Shown here piece by piece: positions 1 through 9,310 of a stretch of DNA of 17,493 bases. Below the pieces are notes generated by a model. It ran no database searches, was not told where the DNA came from, and saw only the letters and a list, made by a program, of their open reading frames with translations. The stretch covers positions 1 through 17,493 of the forward strand of contig CALJRR010000014.1 of NCBI GenBank assembly GCA_937976315.1. Reading direction: 5' to 3'. Every line of letters starts with the position of its first letter. The stretch's first letter is position 1. The DNA is from an uncultured Candidatus Saccharibacteria bacterium (GTDB lineage: Bacteria; Patescibacteriota; Saccharimonadia; Saccharimonadales; Saccharimonadaceae). Both the position numbers and the translations under genes were made by a program.

Positions 1-2054
1 GCTTGCCCCGCAGATGTAGAGATAATCACGTCATTTTCACCAGTCGTCCTCTTTATCCAGCGCAGCTCATCGCCTTCATCCAATTTAATAGCAATCAATC
101 CATTCGTACGGACATTGGCATAATCTTTCACAGGAGTCTTCTTAACTGTACCCTTCTTTGTCGCCATGAACAGATATCCGTCTTCATTAGCGTTCTTTTC
201 GTGCTTGATAATTGCCGTTATCTTCTCTTCTGGTTGCAGTTGCAGTAAGTTAACCGCAGCAACACCTTTAGCACTTAGGCTAGCAGCCGGCACTTCGTAA
301 GCCTTCAAACGGAAGATCCTACCCATATTAGTGAAGAATAATAGATAATCGTGCGAGCTCGCCTGAACGACTTGATCAATGACATCTTCCTCCTTGGTCG
401 TCATTCCACGCTTGCCCTTACCACCACGATTTTGCCTACGATAGTCACTCACAAGAGTTCGCTTAATGTAATTTTCGCTCGTAAGTAGAATTACCGACTC
501 CTCTTCTGGAATCAATTCCTCGTCAGAGAACTTTCCTAATTCATGATTAATGATCTTACTGCGCCGCTCATCGCCATACTTTTCTTTCATGGCAAGCAAT
601 TCTTCCTTAACGACACGCAAAATCTCATTCTCGTCAGCCAGAATCGCCTCCAACTTCTTGATCAGTTCATGAAGTTGTTTCAATTCTTCTTCAATCTTGT
701 CGCGCTCCAATCCCTGCAATCGTCGTAGTTGCATCGCCAAAATTGCGGCCGCTTGAATTTCCGACAGACCAAATCGCTCCATCAAACGCTTGTCGGCGTC
801 GTCATAACTTTCGCGAATTGTCTTAATTACTTCGTCAATATGATCAAGTGCAATTTTCAGACCTTCCAATATATGAGCTCGTTCCTTAGCTTTGCGAAGT
901 TCAAACTCAGTCCTGCGTCGAATAACGCCTTGACGGTGCTTAATGAATTCCGCCAAAATCTCTTTCAAGCCCATGACCTTAGGCTGAATACCATTAGCCA
1001 AAGCCAGAACATTATAATGGAACGACGTCTGTAATCCAGTCAATTTATACAATTGGTTAAGAATCTTCTTTGGATAAGCATCTTTCTTCAATTCAACGAC
1101 AACTCGAACCTTACCGCGAGCACTTTCATCTCGCGCATCAGCAATGTGTGTAATTTTCTTCGCAAGTACAAGTTCTCGAACCTTATCAACAAAACCTTCC
1201 TTGCTCATGCCGTACGGAACTTCGGTGATTATAATACTGTAACGGCCATTTTTGCGCTCTTCAATCGACGCAACCGCACGAATCGTAACTGAGCCACGCC
1301 CAGTTTCATATGCTTGACGCATTGGCGCACCACCATAAACTTCCGCACCTGTCGGAAAATCAGGACCCTTAATATGTGTCAATAGTTCGTCTAATGTAAT
1401 TTCAGGATTATCTATTTGAGCGACTGTAGCGTCAACCACCTCACCAAGGTTGTGCGGTGGAATATTTGTTGCCATACCAACAGCAATACCCATCTGACCG
1501 TTCAATAGAATATTTGGGACGGCTGACGGCAAAACTACCGGCTCTTTCTCTGTTCCGTCGAAGTTATCACGAAAGTCAACGGTTTCTTTATCGATGTCAG
1601 ACAGCAACTCGCCGCCAATTTTATCCATTCGCGCCTCAGTATAACGAGAAGCCGCTGGCTCGTCACCGTCCATAGAACCAAAGTTACCCTGACCTTCAAC
1701 TAGCGTATAACGCATCTTCCAAGGCTGAGCCAAGTTCACCATAGCGTCATAAATTGATGAATCGCCGTGCGGGTGGTAGTTACCCATCACTTCACCGACG
1801 ATCTTTGCCGACTTCACTGTAGCGTGAGGAGCGCGCCAACCGTTCTTATTCATCGCATACAAAATACGACGATTAACAGGCTTTAGCCCGTCACGAACGT
1901 CTGGCAAAGCACGGTCAATAATAACCGACATGGAGTATTTAAGGAAGGAGTCTTCCATAACGCGCTCAACTGTCGACTTTTCAATACCGCGAACTTCTGG
2001 CTCTTCGTTCAGAATTTCTGGTTCTACTATATTTTTATTGTCATTGTCCGCCAT
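1..2054 (-). CDS. gyrA: DNA gyrase subunit A (3' end outside window)
   Basis: Catalytic DNA-cleaving and rejoining subunit of gyrase, which works with GyrB to introduce negative supercoils. I translated the reverse strand from the ATG at 2054-2052; the frame stays open to the window edge, so about 684 residues are present and the last part of the C-terminal beta-pinwheel is missing. The motif AASRYTEARM places the catalytic tyrosine at residue 138. The quinolone-determining region reads HPHGDSSIYD, with Ser99 and Asp103 at the positions of E. coli Ser83 and Asp87, so no classic resistance change is seen. A GyrA box, QNRGGKG (residues 541-547, bases 414-434), marks it as gyrase and not topoisomerase IV. 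The start is set by a strong AAGGAGG site that overlaps the gyrB stop; the 9-base gap implies co-transcription and perhaps translational coupling with gyrB. Confidence 0.97.
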   Translation of the reverse strand, partial: MADNDNKNIVEPEILNEEPEVRGIEKSTVERVMEDSFLKYSMSVIIDRALPDVRDGLKPVNRRILYAMNKNGWRAPHATVKSAKIVGEVMGNYHPHGDSSIYDAMVNLAQPWKMRYTLVEGQGNFGSMDGDEPAASRYTEARMDKIGGELLSDIDKETVDFRDNFDGTEKEPVVLPSAVPNILLNGQMGIAVGMATNIPPHNLGEVVDATVAQIDNPEITLDELLTHIKGPDFPTGAEVYGGAPMRQAYETGRGSVTIRAVASIEERKNGRYSIIITEVPYGMSKEGFVDKVRELVLAKKITHIADARDESARGKVRVVVELKKDAYPKKILNQLYKLTGLQTSFHYNVLALANGIQPKVMGLKEILAEFIKHRQGVIRRRTEFELRKAKERAHILEGLKIALDHIDEVIKTIRESYDDADKRLMERFGLSEIQAAAILAMQLRRLQGLERDKIEEELKQLHELIKKLEAILADENEILRVVKEELLAMKEKYGDERRSKIINHELGKFSDEELIPEEESVILLTSENYIKRTLVSDYRRQNRGGKGKRGMTTKEEDVIDQVVQASSHDYLLFFTNMGRIFRLKAYEVPAASLSAKGVAAVNLLQLQPEEKITAIIKHEKNANEDGYLFMATKKGTVKKTPVKDYANVRTNGLIAIKLDEGDELRWIKRTTGENDVIISTSAGQ

Positions 2055-2063
2055 ATCTCCTCC

Positions 2064-4052
2064 TTAAAAGTCCAAATCTTCCACATTAACCTTAGCGGCA
2101 TTTGTTTGAATAAAATTTTTCCTCAATTCTACACTATCGCCCATAAGCTTCGTAAATATCGCGTCTGCCCGTTCTGCATCTTCAATATTAACCTTCACTA
2201 ATGTTCGATTTTCTGGATTCATAGTCGTTTCCCATAATTGGGAGGCATCCATCTCACCAAGACCCTTAAATCGCTGTTGTGCCGTGTAGCCTGCCTGCTT
2301 AAATTTCTCAGCATTTTCATCAATCTTTACACCAGCAGCCTTGCGCTCATTGATCTTTTCGTTCAATTTTTGCTCGAGGGCTATTTCATCATAGACATAA
2401 TCTATCTTACGATTACTGCCGGTTCCTCTACTCAACCCAAACAGAGGCGGCTTCGCCAAATATACGTGACCCGCTTCAATCACTTCAGACATGTATCGGA
2501 AGAAGAATGTCATCAAAAGTGTAGAAATGTGCGCGCCGTCAACATCGGCATCTGTCATAAATATAATCTTGTCGTAGCGAATACCACTGATATCAAATTG
2601 GTCGCCAATTCCAACGCCCATAGCCTTAATCAACGAAACAATTTCAGCATTAGCAAACATCTTATCAAACCTTGCACGCTCGGTATTCAGCACCTTACCG
2701 CGAAGAGGAAGAACAGCCTGAATAGTTGAATCGCGACCATCCTTAGCAGAGCCCGCAGCCGAATTACCCTCGACAATAAATAATTCACAATCCTTTCGGT
2801 TACGAGATGAGCAGTCTGTCAATTTAGATGGCAAGTTTAAGCCTTCGAATGCTCCCTTACGGATAACGTTGTCGCGCGCAGCCCTTGCCGCCTTACGAGC
2901 TCGTGCCGCCAATGTAGCCTTGCCGACAACCTTCTTAGCCGTAGCTGGATTTTCTTCCAAATAATACGCGAAGTACTCGCTCATTACCTGATCAACATAG
3001 CGGCGCATCTCTGGATTACCAAGTTTATTCTTGGTCTGACCCTCAAACTGAGGATCTGGCAACTTCACCAAAATAACCGCCGTCAAACCTTCGCGAATGT
3101 CATCACCAGTCAGATTATCTTCTTTTTCTTTCAGCAAGCTATTCTTGCGAGCATAATCATTAATTACACGCGTAAGGGCTGTTCGGAAACCAACCAAATG
3201 AGTACCGCCATCAGGAGTTAAGACGTTATTGGCAAATGGCTTTACTACTTCAGCGTAAGTGTCGTTATACTGAACCGCAATTTCCACCATACAATCTTCA
3301 ACCTGCTTCTCGACGTAAAATATATCGTCCGATAAAACATCCTTGCCAATATTCAGGTTTTTTACATAACTCTGAATACCGCCCTCAAAGTAGAAAGCTT
3401 TCCGCTCGCCAGTTCGCTCATCAATAACCGACGTATGAATGCCTTTTGTAAGGTACGCCTGATGACGAAGATAATTAACAACCCATTTATAATCAAAATT
3501 AACCGTCTCCTTAAAGATAGTTGGGTCTGGATAAAATGTAATTGTCGTACCAGAATCATTAGACTTTCCGACTACTTCTAATTCTGTCTGAGGCACGCCT
3601 GTTGCGTATTCTTGGCGATAGATTTTACCGTTCTTCCTAACTTCAGCAATCATCCGAGTAGACAGCGCATTCACAACACTCGAGCCAACACCGTGAAGTC
3701 CAGACGAGACCTTATAGCCGCCGCCGCCAAACTTACCACCGGCGTGTAAGATTGTTAATACCGTCTCTAGTGTACTCTTACCTGTCTTTGGGTGTTTATC
3801 GACAGGAATACCACGACCGTCATCAGATACTCGAACACCACCATCCTTTAACAAAGTTACTTCGACCTTTGTAGCATAACCAGCGATTGCCTCGTCAATT
3901 GAGTTATCGGCGATTTCCTTAATCAAGTGATGTACGCCCTCATACCCCGTACTACCGATGTACATTCCTGGACGCTTACGAACCGGCTCAAGACCCTCTA
4001 GGACCTGGATTTGTGAGCCATCATAAGATTGTTCATTTGTTTGTTTAGTCAT
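2064..4052 (-). CDS. gyrB: DNA gyrase subunit B
   Basis: ATPase subunit of gyrase. It captures the transported DNA segment and powers supercoiling. In order it shows: the GHKL ATP-binding fold with EIADNSIDEA (residues 46-55), DDGRGIP (77-83) and GLHGVG (118-123); the transducer domain ending with the QTKNKLG loop (339-345); and the TOPRIM domain with EGNSAAGSAK (catalytic Glu428) and DADVDG (Asp501/503/505), followed by RFKGLGEM and LWETTMNPENRTL near the C-terminus. At 662 residues it matches the short GyrB type without the E. coli-style TOPRIM insertion. I chose the ATG at 4052 because it follows a GAGGGAG ribosome site. An in-frame TTG at 4094 would sit at the predicted transcription start, so it is unlikely. 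It is the first gene of a gyrB-gyrA operon. Confidence 0.97.
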   Translation of the reverse strand: MTKQTNEQSYDGSQIQVLEGLEPVRKRPGMYIGSTGYEGVHHLIKEIADNSIDEAIAGYATKVEVTLLKDGGVRVSDDGRGIPVDKHPKTGKSTLETVLTILHAGGKFGGGGYKVSSGLHGVGSSVVNALSTRMIAEVRKNGKIYRQEYATGVPQTELEVVGKSNDSGTTITFYPDPTIFKETVNFDYKWVVNYLRHQAYLTKGIHTSVIDERTGERKAFYFEGGIQSYVKNLNIGKDVLSDDIFYVEKQVEDCMVEIAVQYNDTYAEVVKPFANNVLTPDGGTHLVGFRTALTRVINDYARKNSLLKEKEDNLTGDDIREGLTAVILVKLPDPQFEGQTKNKLGNPEMRRYVDQVMSEYFAYYLEENPATAKKVVGKATLAARARKAARAARDNVIRKGAFEGLNLPSKLTDCSSRNRKDCELFIVEGNSAAGSAKDGRDSTIQAVLPLRGKVLNTERARFDKMFANAEIVSLIKAMGVGIGDQFDISGIRYDKIIFMTDADVDGAHISTLLMTFFFRYMSEVIEAGHVYLAKPPLFGLSRGTGSNRKIDYVYDEIALEQKLNEKINERKAAGVKIDENAEKFKQAGYTAQQRFKGLGEMDASQLWETTMNPENRTLVKVNIEDAERADAIFTKLMGDSVELRKNFIQTNAAKVNVEDLDF

Positions 4053-4098
4053 ATCTCCCTCACTATTATCTGAATTATCAGCTCTTTTCAACAACCTT

Positions 4099-4127
4099 AT
4101 TATACATCAAAATAGATATATTCTCAA
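4099..4127 (-). promoter_or_regulatory. Promoter of gyrB-gyrA
   Basis: On the minus strand, TTGAGA (4127-4122) and a perfect TATAAT (4104-4099) are separated by exactly 17 bases. The predicted start near 4092 gives a leader of about 40 nt before the gyrB ATG at 4052. Confidence 0.8.
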
Positions 4128-4131
4128 ACTA

Positions 4132-4161
4132 TTTACTTTTTCAGTATGCTTATGCTAAAGT
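4132..4161 (+). promoter_or_regulatory. Possible promoter of the surface-protein operon
   Basis: TTTACT (4132-4137) and TAAAGT (4156-4161, preceded by TGC as an extended -10) are 18 bases apart, each 4 of 6 to consensus. It lies close to the divergent gyrB promoter (4099-4127). Other weak -10 sequences occur nearby, such as TATAAC at 4175, so the assignment is tentative. Confidence 0.4.
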
Positions 4162-4202
4162 TAGATTAAAGTTATATAACAACAAAAATAAAAGAGGTCA
4201 AA

Positions 4203-5807
4203 ATGTTCAAAAAAATTATCTCGCGCCTACCATACAGCCCTTCAATGATCCACAGTTTGGGCTTTTATGCGAAACGCTTACGTAAAGAAGAGGCTACTCG
4301 AAAGATCGGGCTTATCTTAACTGCCCTAGCGCTTATTGTGCAATCTTTCACTGTTTTTTCACCGCCAGAATCAGCCAATGCAGCAGATTCCAGCGACCTA
4401 ATTTACGGCGGAATTTCTAGCGGTCAACAATTGATGGCTCATTATGACGCGAACACAAATAATATTCGCGACCTCTATAATCACCTTGGCATTAGTCGTG
4501 CCAACCTGGTAGCTGCTACAGGAAACCTCCAAACCTTAAATAGTAACATGGGAACTTACTCATGGGGACTTACTCCTCACTTTGGTGCAGCAAGAGGTGA
4601 AGGATCTTACGTAGTTCGCACATCACAAGGTGGCGCCCGCACTTTTTATTATCGACCTCACAACCTCTGGGGCAGCTTCTCGTATAGAGCATTCGTTGGA
4701 TATTCAGCTGGAACCGGATGGTTCGCAATTATGCTCAACTGCGGCAACCTAATCCTAAAATTTGCACCACCTAGCCATCAATGCCCAACAGGACAAGTTG
4801 GCACATACCCATATTGTTCTACCCCACCTAAGCCAGTAGCTACCTGTAATGCTCTAGACGTAAAAAAGAATGGAGACACATACCAATTTACCGCTAATGC
4901 CAGCGTGGCCAACGGTGCTACAATTCAAAAATATACCTATAGTGTATACAGAGGAAATACTTTAGTAAAAACTATTAATAGTAATAATAGGATAGCTACA
5001 TATACAGAGAAAACGCCGGGATCATACAAAGTAGTCTTAACCGTGCACAGCTCACTAGGAGATAGAACTTCAAATGCCTGCGTAAAGACATTTACTATAC
5101 CAGAGCCAGCAAGATGTCCTCAAAACCCTAAATTATTAAAGGATGATCCTCAATGTCAACCATGCCCAGGCGACTCTACTATATGGATTAACGATAGTCG
5201 ATGTTCTGCCTCGTTCGTGCAGACAAAAACCGCAGTTAATCTAACCCAGAATAACTCCGACGCAACAACTACGGTTGCAAAATCTGGAGATCGAATTACC
5301 TACACTCTTTCGGTAAAAAACAAAGGCCTTAAAGAGGAAGAATTTACGTTCAAAGATCAAGTCAGCGACCTATTAGAGTATGTCGATATATTCGACGCTG
5401 GCGGTGGAACATTGACAGACGATAAAGGCGCTAGCGCGGGCAGCGGCAACGCAAAAGTTCTAGTATGGAACCCTATCAAGATCAAGCCAGGAGAGACCCA
5501 GAAGCGCAGCTTTACCGTCCAAATAAAGAACAACATCCCGGCGATGGCTAGCGGTAAAAGTAATCCAATGTCTTATGACTGTAGGATTGATAACACATTC
5601 GGTAATACTGTCAGCACAAAAATTGACTGCCCTGCACCGAAAGTTATTGAACAAACCACTTCACAACTGCCAAAAACTGGTGCCAGCGAGAATATGATGT
5701 TCGCAGGAATTATTGCAGCCGTGGTCGTATACTTCTACGCCAGATCGCGTCAATTAAATAAAGAAGTTAGAATCATTCGGCGAGACATGTCCGCAGGAAC
5801 TTTATAG
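4203..5807 (+). CDS. LPKTG-anchored cell-surface protein with DUF11-like domain
   Basis: Predicted exported surface protein of 534 residues. A basic N-terminus is followed by a hydrophobic segment at about 33-54 and a possible cleavage site after SANA (residue 60). Residues 61-190 form a Gly/Tyr-rich region of unknown type. Residues 215-300 look like an Ig/PKD-type beta domain, and residues 342-480 resemble a DUF11-type repeat (DRITYTLSVKNKG, then LVWNPIKIKPGE). The C-terminus is a classic sortase signal: LPKTG at 489-493, a membrane segment at about 498-513, then a basic tail. Eleven cysteines lie outside the membrane, so disulfides are likely. The start follows an AGAGGTC site. No sortase gene is in the window. 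A role in adhesion or host contact is inference from the architecture only. Confidence 0.85.
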   Translation: MFKKIISRLPYSPSMIHSLGFYAKRLRKEEATRKIGLILTALALIVQSFTVFSPPESANAADSSDLIYGGISSGQQLMAHYDANTNNIRDLYNHLGISRANLVAATGNLQTLNSNMGTYSWGLTPHFGAARGEGSYVVRTSQGGARTFYYRPHNLWGSFSYRAFVGYSAGTGWFAIMLNCGNLILKFAPPSHQCPTGQVGTYPYCSTPPKPVATCNALDVKKNGDTYQFTANASVANGATIQKYTYSVYRGNTLVKTINSNNRIATYTEKTPGSYKVVLTVHSSLGDRTSNACVKTFTIPEPARCPQNPKLLKDDPQCQPCPGDSTIWINDSRCSASFVQTKTAVNLTQNNSDATTTVAKSGDRITYTLSVKNKGLKEEEFTFKDQVSDLLEYVDIFDAGGGTLTDDKGASAGSGNAKVLVWNPIKIKPGETQKRSFTVQIKNNIPAMASGKSNPMSYDCRIDNTFGNTVSTKIDCPAPKVIEQTTSQLPKTGASENMMFAGIIAAVVVYFYARSRQLNKEVRIIRRDMSAGTL

Positions 5808-5817
5808 GAGGTGAAAA

Positions 5818-6387
5818 ATGAGTGAAAAATTAAAATCTACCGTAGAGAATGCTGTCGACACCAGAGAATTAGCAGATTTAAGCAGAGAAAAAGCTGCTGA
5901 AATCGAAAGATCCCTAGAAAAGGCGGCTGAAAAAGAAAAATCAAATGCCGAAAATGAAAATAGCATTAAACATGAGGCTATGGAAATTGCCGCCCGCCAA
6001 GAAAAGCGGCAAGAACAAAAAGAATCTAAGGAGATAAAAGAAGATAGGCCTCTTACAAAGAAAGATATCGAAGCTTCGTATAAGAAGACTTTGGAAAACG
6101 TACAAGACCAACTATCAGCTCCATCCAGGGCTTTCAGCAAGGTTATTCATAATCCAGTCGTCGAAAAAACCAGTGACGCAATCGGCAATACCGTTGCCCG
6201 CCCTAACTTAATCATCTCTGGCGCCTTAGGCGCAATAGCTTCTGTCGTTGTATATTTTATCGCCAAACGATACGGATATCTATTATCAGGATCAGAAACT
6301 ATTATCTTGTTTGTAGCTGGCTGGTCTATCGGCGCTGTTATCGAATACGCTCGAGTAGGGTTTATCAACAACAGGAAAAATAGCTAG
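5818..6387 (+). CDS. Coiled-coil membrane protein of unknown function
   Basis: I do not recognise this 189-residue protein. Residues 1 to about 110 are extremely rich in Glu, Lys and Ala with heptad-like spacing, consistent with a long helical or coiled-coil region. Residues 131-150 and about 158-177 are hydrophobic and should form a membrane hairpin, ending in a short basic tail. The start has a near-perfect AGGAGGTG ribosome site that overlaps the end of the upstream surface-protein gene, only 10 bases away, so the two are almost certainly co-transcribed. That link suggests a cell-envelope role, but nothing in the sequence identifies a catalytic activity. Confidence 0.8.
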   Translation: MSEKLKSTVENAVDTRELADLSREKAAEIERSLEKAAEKEKSNAENENSIKHEAMEIAARQEKRQEQKESKEIKEDRPLTKKDIEASYKKTLENVQDQLSAPSRAFSKVIHNPVVEKTSDAIGNTVARPNLIISGALGAIASVVVYFIAKRYGYLLSGSETIILFVAGWSIGAVIEYARVGFINNRKNS

Positions 6388-6401
6388 ATAGATGTTGAAT
6401 C

Positions 6402-9302
6402 TTATCTCAGGCTAATCATTACTTCACTATCGTCATCATCACCATTACGTAAATCGAGCCGATTCTTAACCACAGGTTGGCTCGGTTTTACATCTACAGA
6501 AGAGACAGGGTTATTATTTGTAGCCATAGACACATTTGTCCTATTGATGACAGCACTATCTATCGCAGAAGGCTGGCTTTGCTGCCTGCTGTCAAGATTA
6601 GAAGCTGTAGCATTTACGCTATTTATATTAGAAGGCGCATTATTAACCACCCCTGGGCGACCTTGCGGATTCTGTATTTGCGAGGAAGTCTGTGGGGCTT
6701 GTGAACTTACCGGTCTTACCGTTGGGCTAGGAGCGGGCTTTCCTCCTAGTTGTTGCCTCTTCGCTAGCCATTCATCCAAGAACGATGACCCACCAGGCGC
6801 CTTTTGATTAGCAGAAGGCGCTAATTGAGAAGGACTCGTCTTTGGTTGTACACTACCTCTAATCCTGTCAAATATCTCCTTTTCAACAACAGCTCGCGGC
6901 CTACCGTATTTAGCAGCAGATAGCCTTACTAACGCGTCCCTCAGCTGATTATTAACTTGCCCCATCGGAGGAATCCAATTCATACTAAACGGCGCAGACG
7001 GCACGTTATTAATCATCACAGAGGTTATAGATTGGAAGTTTGGTAATTTAGCCAAGTCGTCGACATCGAAGGTCGGCTGGAACTTCTTAACCATCAATTC
7101 GGCGTCAGTCACACCGATACGCCCAGAAATAACTGTACCGACGTTACCAATAATAGCTTCTCGTATCTTATCTGTTAACTGCGTCATAAACTGGTTACCC
7201 ATAATAAGACTCAATTTATACTTACGAGCCTCAGACAAAATAGATTCAAAGCTGTCAGTGGCGAAGTTCTGAAACTCGTCAACATACAATGAGAAATCAA
7301 CTCGCTGATCCTCTGGAATATCCGCTCGAGACATTGCTGCTGCTTGAAACTTCATCACAAAGATAATACCCAAAAGCTTAGAATTAAGCTCACCCATCTT
7401 ACCTTTCGACAAGTTAACCAGCAAAATCTTATTATTATCCATAATTTCACGCAAATTAAATCCAGATTTGGTCTGACCAATGATATTGCGCATTGCATCA
7501 TTGGAAATAAATGGACCAAACTTTGATACAACCCATGAAATAACCTCACCTGCCTCATTTGACCTCTGTGACGCAGGAAATTCCTTTGTCCAGAAATCAA
7601 TAACTTGCTGATCTTTTACATACTTAAGCCTGCTTTTCACAAATTCAGGATCAATAAGACACTTCGGCACGTCAATAAACGTTCCACCAGCAGGATCCGA
7701 CATCAGCAGCAAGGCGCAGTTTCTAAAAATATGCTCCAAACGAGGACCAACAATTCCCGTATGGCCTGGATCGTAAAGGCCATACAGCATATTAATTGCC
7801 TCTTGAACCAAAAAGTCTTTTTGGTCTGGAGTGTCGAACTCAAACATATTCAACCCAATTGGATTAGTCATATCAGCAGGATTAAAGTAAATAATATCCT
7901 CAACGCGTTCTTTTGGAACCTTACCCAATAAAGATTCAACCAAATCACCGTGCGGATCAATAAAGGCGAATCCCCGACCATCCATCATATCCTGATATGC
8001 CATATTTTCCTGCAAGACAGATTTACCAACGCCTGTTTGACCAATAATATATACGTGGCGGCGACGGTCTTTTGTTCCGATTCGAATAGGCTTCTTGACT
8101 CCTCGAAATTCGTTATACCCAATCAGCAAACCCTCATCCAAAACGTCTGTTGGTCCATCAACCTGCTTGGACATCTGTCGCTTAACTTGTGAAGTCGGAA
8201 TCGCGTTAGCTCCAGGCAAATGGAATAACGTTGCCATTTCTACACTGTTGAGAATATTACTACGAGTTTCCTGAGGGAAGAACCTCATAATATATGCTGT
8301 TGTCATTTCCTCAACATTCCTAGTTAAAGAGAACTTAAACCCATTATTGCGCGGTGAGTCAAACAACGAGAAGGCTGCTATTATATTTTTTAACAGCACT
8401 TGAGAGCGCGCCGCAGTGTTTGACGAAATTACAACACGCACCAGAACTTCATACGCAGGATAGCGAGCTTTTTCGCTGATAGCATCCACTTCCGCCTGCT
8501 CTAAAGATGTTAGCTGCTTGTCCTCAGAACTAGAGCCACCGTCTTTTTCATTATTCTCCGGCGGTTTCCACAGAGCCTCCATAATATCCATAGGAGCAAC
8601 GCCTCCAAAGCCTTTCTTCTTGCCCTTATTTTTCTTCATGCCGTCAATATGAGACTCTGAAGCCTTAGACCAACCGTCATACGCCGGACGTAGTAAAAAT
8701 TGCACACCTATTCCATCTTCTCTGGACGCCGAAGATAAAGCATTTAATAATGCTCTGGAAGCATCTCTTTTCGACTCCTGATAAGTCGATATTGGATAAA
8801 CAAAGGACTTTTTCAGGGTGAATTCGCCGCCGATGGTTCCGCTCATCTTGCCAACCTTGCTGAATATATTAGTATCAGATACCTCTTCTAGCCTAGCAGA
8901 AGGATATGCTGCCGCTACAGCTTGACGAATAACATCAACTAACACTAGCGGAACAACAGCATAATAGTGAACTAACCCGCCATGTGCAACAATCTCAAAC
9001 GATATATGACGTTGGCCGTAGACTTTACTTTTGAATCCTTTAGTCGCTGTACTTGAGATAATATTGTACATCACCTGGGCCTGCGACAGCACCTCTTCAG
9101 TTAAATCTCGCTCATCTCGATTTGAACCATTGACGTCTTCACTTGTCGGAGGCAAATGTATAAGCAACGGCACCATCTTCAAGCCTCGTTCATAATTTTT
9201 GGCTTCCCTCAGCATGTTACGATACAACACAAAAGCTACCGCAGAACCAGCGGCTATAATAACAATCGCGATAAAACTAACTATCAAAGGACCCGCACCC
9301 AT
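6402..9302 (-). CDS. Membrane-anchored VirD4/TraD-like DNA-pump ATPase
   Basis: Predicted 966-residue P-loop ATPase of the type IV secretion coupling-protein (VirD4/TraD/HerA-FtsK) class. There is one N-terminal membrane helix (about residues 5-28) and a large N-terminal domain (about 30-390) that I cannot name. Walker A is GQTGVGKS (421-428), IDPHGD follows at 448-453, and Walker B is FSLYVDEFQNF with Asp675-Glu676, the TraD/TraM-recognition signature; GNQF (702-705) fits the following sensor. The last 145 residues are Pro/Ser/Asn/Gln-rich and probably disordered, ending in an acidic DDDD stretch. It starts 8 bases after the stop of the acidic-protein gene, with a modest AGTAGGG site. No relaxase or VirB4 gene lies in the window, so whether it moves DNA, protein or pilins is open. 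Confidence 0.85.
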   Translation of the reverse strand: MGAGPLIVSFIAIVIIAAGSAVAFVLYRNMLREAKNYERGLKMVPLLIHLPPTSEDVNGSNRDERDLTEEVLSQAQVMYNIISSTATKGFKSKVYGQRHISFEIVAHGGLVHYYAVVPLVLVDVIRQAVAAAYPSARLEEVSDTNIFSKVGKMSGTIGGEFTLKKSFVYPISTYQESKRDASRALLNALSSASREDGIGVQFLLRPAYDGWSKASESHIDGMKKNKGKKKGFGGVAPMDIMEALWKPPENNEKDGGSSSEDKQLTSLEQAEVDAISEKARYPAYEVLVRVVISSNTAARSQVLLKNIIAAFSLFDSPRNNGFKFSLTRNVEEMTTAYIMRFFPQETRSNILNSVEMATLFHLPGANAIPTSQVKRQMSKQVDGPTDVLDEGLLIGYNEFRGVKKPIRIGTKDRRRHVYIIGQTGVGKSVLQENMAYQDMMDGRGFAFIDPHGDLVESLLGKVPKERVEDIIYFNPADMTNPIGLNMFEFDTPDQKDFLVQEAINMLYGLYDPGHTGIVGPRLEHIFRNCALLLMSDPAGGTFIDVPKCLIDPEFVKSRLKYVKDQQVIDFWTKEFPASQRSNEAGEVISWVVSKFGPFISNDAMRNIIGQTKSGFNLREIMDNNKILLVNLSKGKMGELNSKLLGIIFVMKFQAAAMSRADIPEDQRVDFSLYVDEFQNFATDSFESILSEARKYKLSLIMGNQFMTQLTDKIREAIIGNVGTVISGRIGVTDAELMVKKFQPTFDVDDLAKLPNFQSITSVMINNVPSAPFSMNWIPPMGQVNNQLRDALVRLSAAKYGRPRAVVEKEIFDRIRGSVQPKTSPSQLAPSANQKAPGGSSFLDEWLAKRQQLGGKPAPSPTVRPVSSQAPQTSSQIQNPQGRPGVVNNAPSNINSVNATASNLDSRQQSQPSAIDSAVINRTNVSMATNNNPVSSVDVKPSQPVVKNRLDLRNGDDDDSEVMISLR

Positions 9303-9310
9303 ATAAAACC

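Noticed and set aside
2238..2729. A 163-codon plus-strand ORF opposite gyrB.
   Set aside because: It is a shadow of a highly conserved gene on the other strand, with no recognisable protein features.
4053..4094. A 14-residue N-terminal extension of GyrB from TTG at 4094.
   Set aside because: The TTG lies at the predicted transcription start, and a strong ribosome site precedes the ATG at 4052.
5802..6371. Minus-strand ORFs opposite the coiled-coil membrane protein.
   Set aside because: The Ser/Phe-rich translation is the expected antisense of a Glu/Lys-rich coding region.
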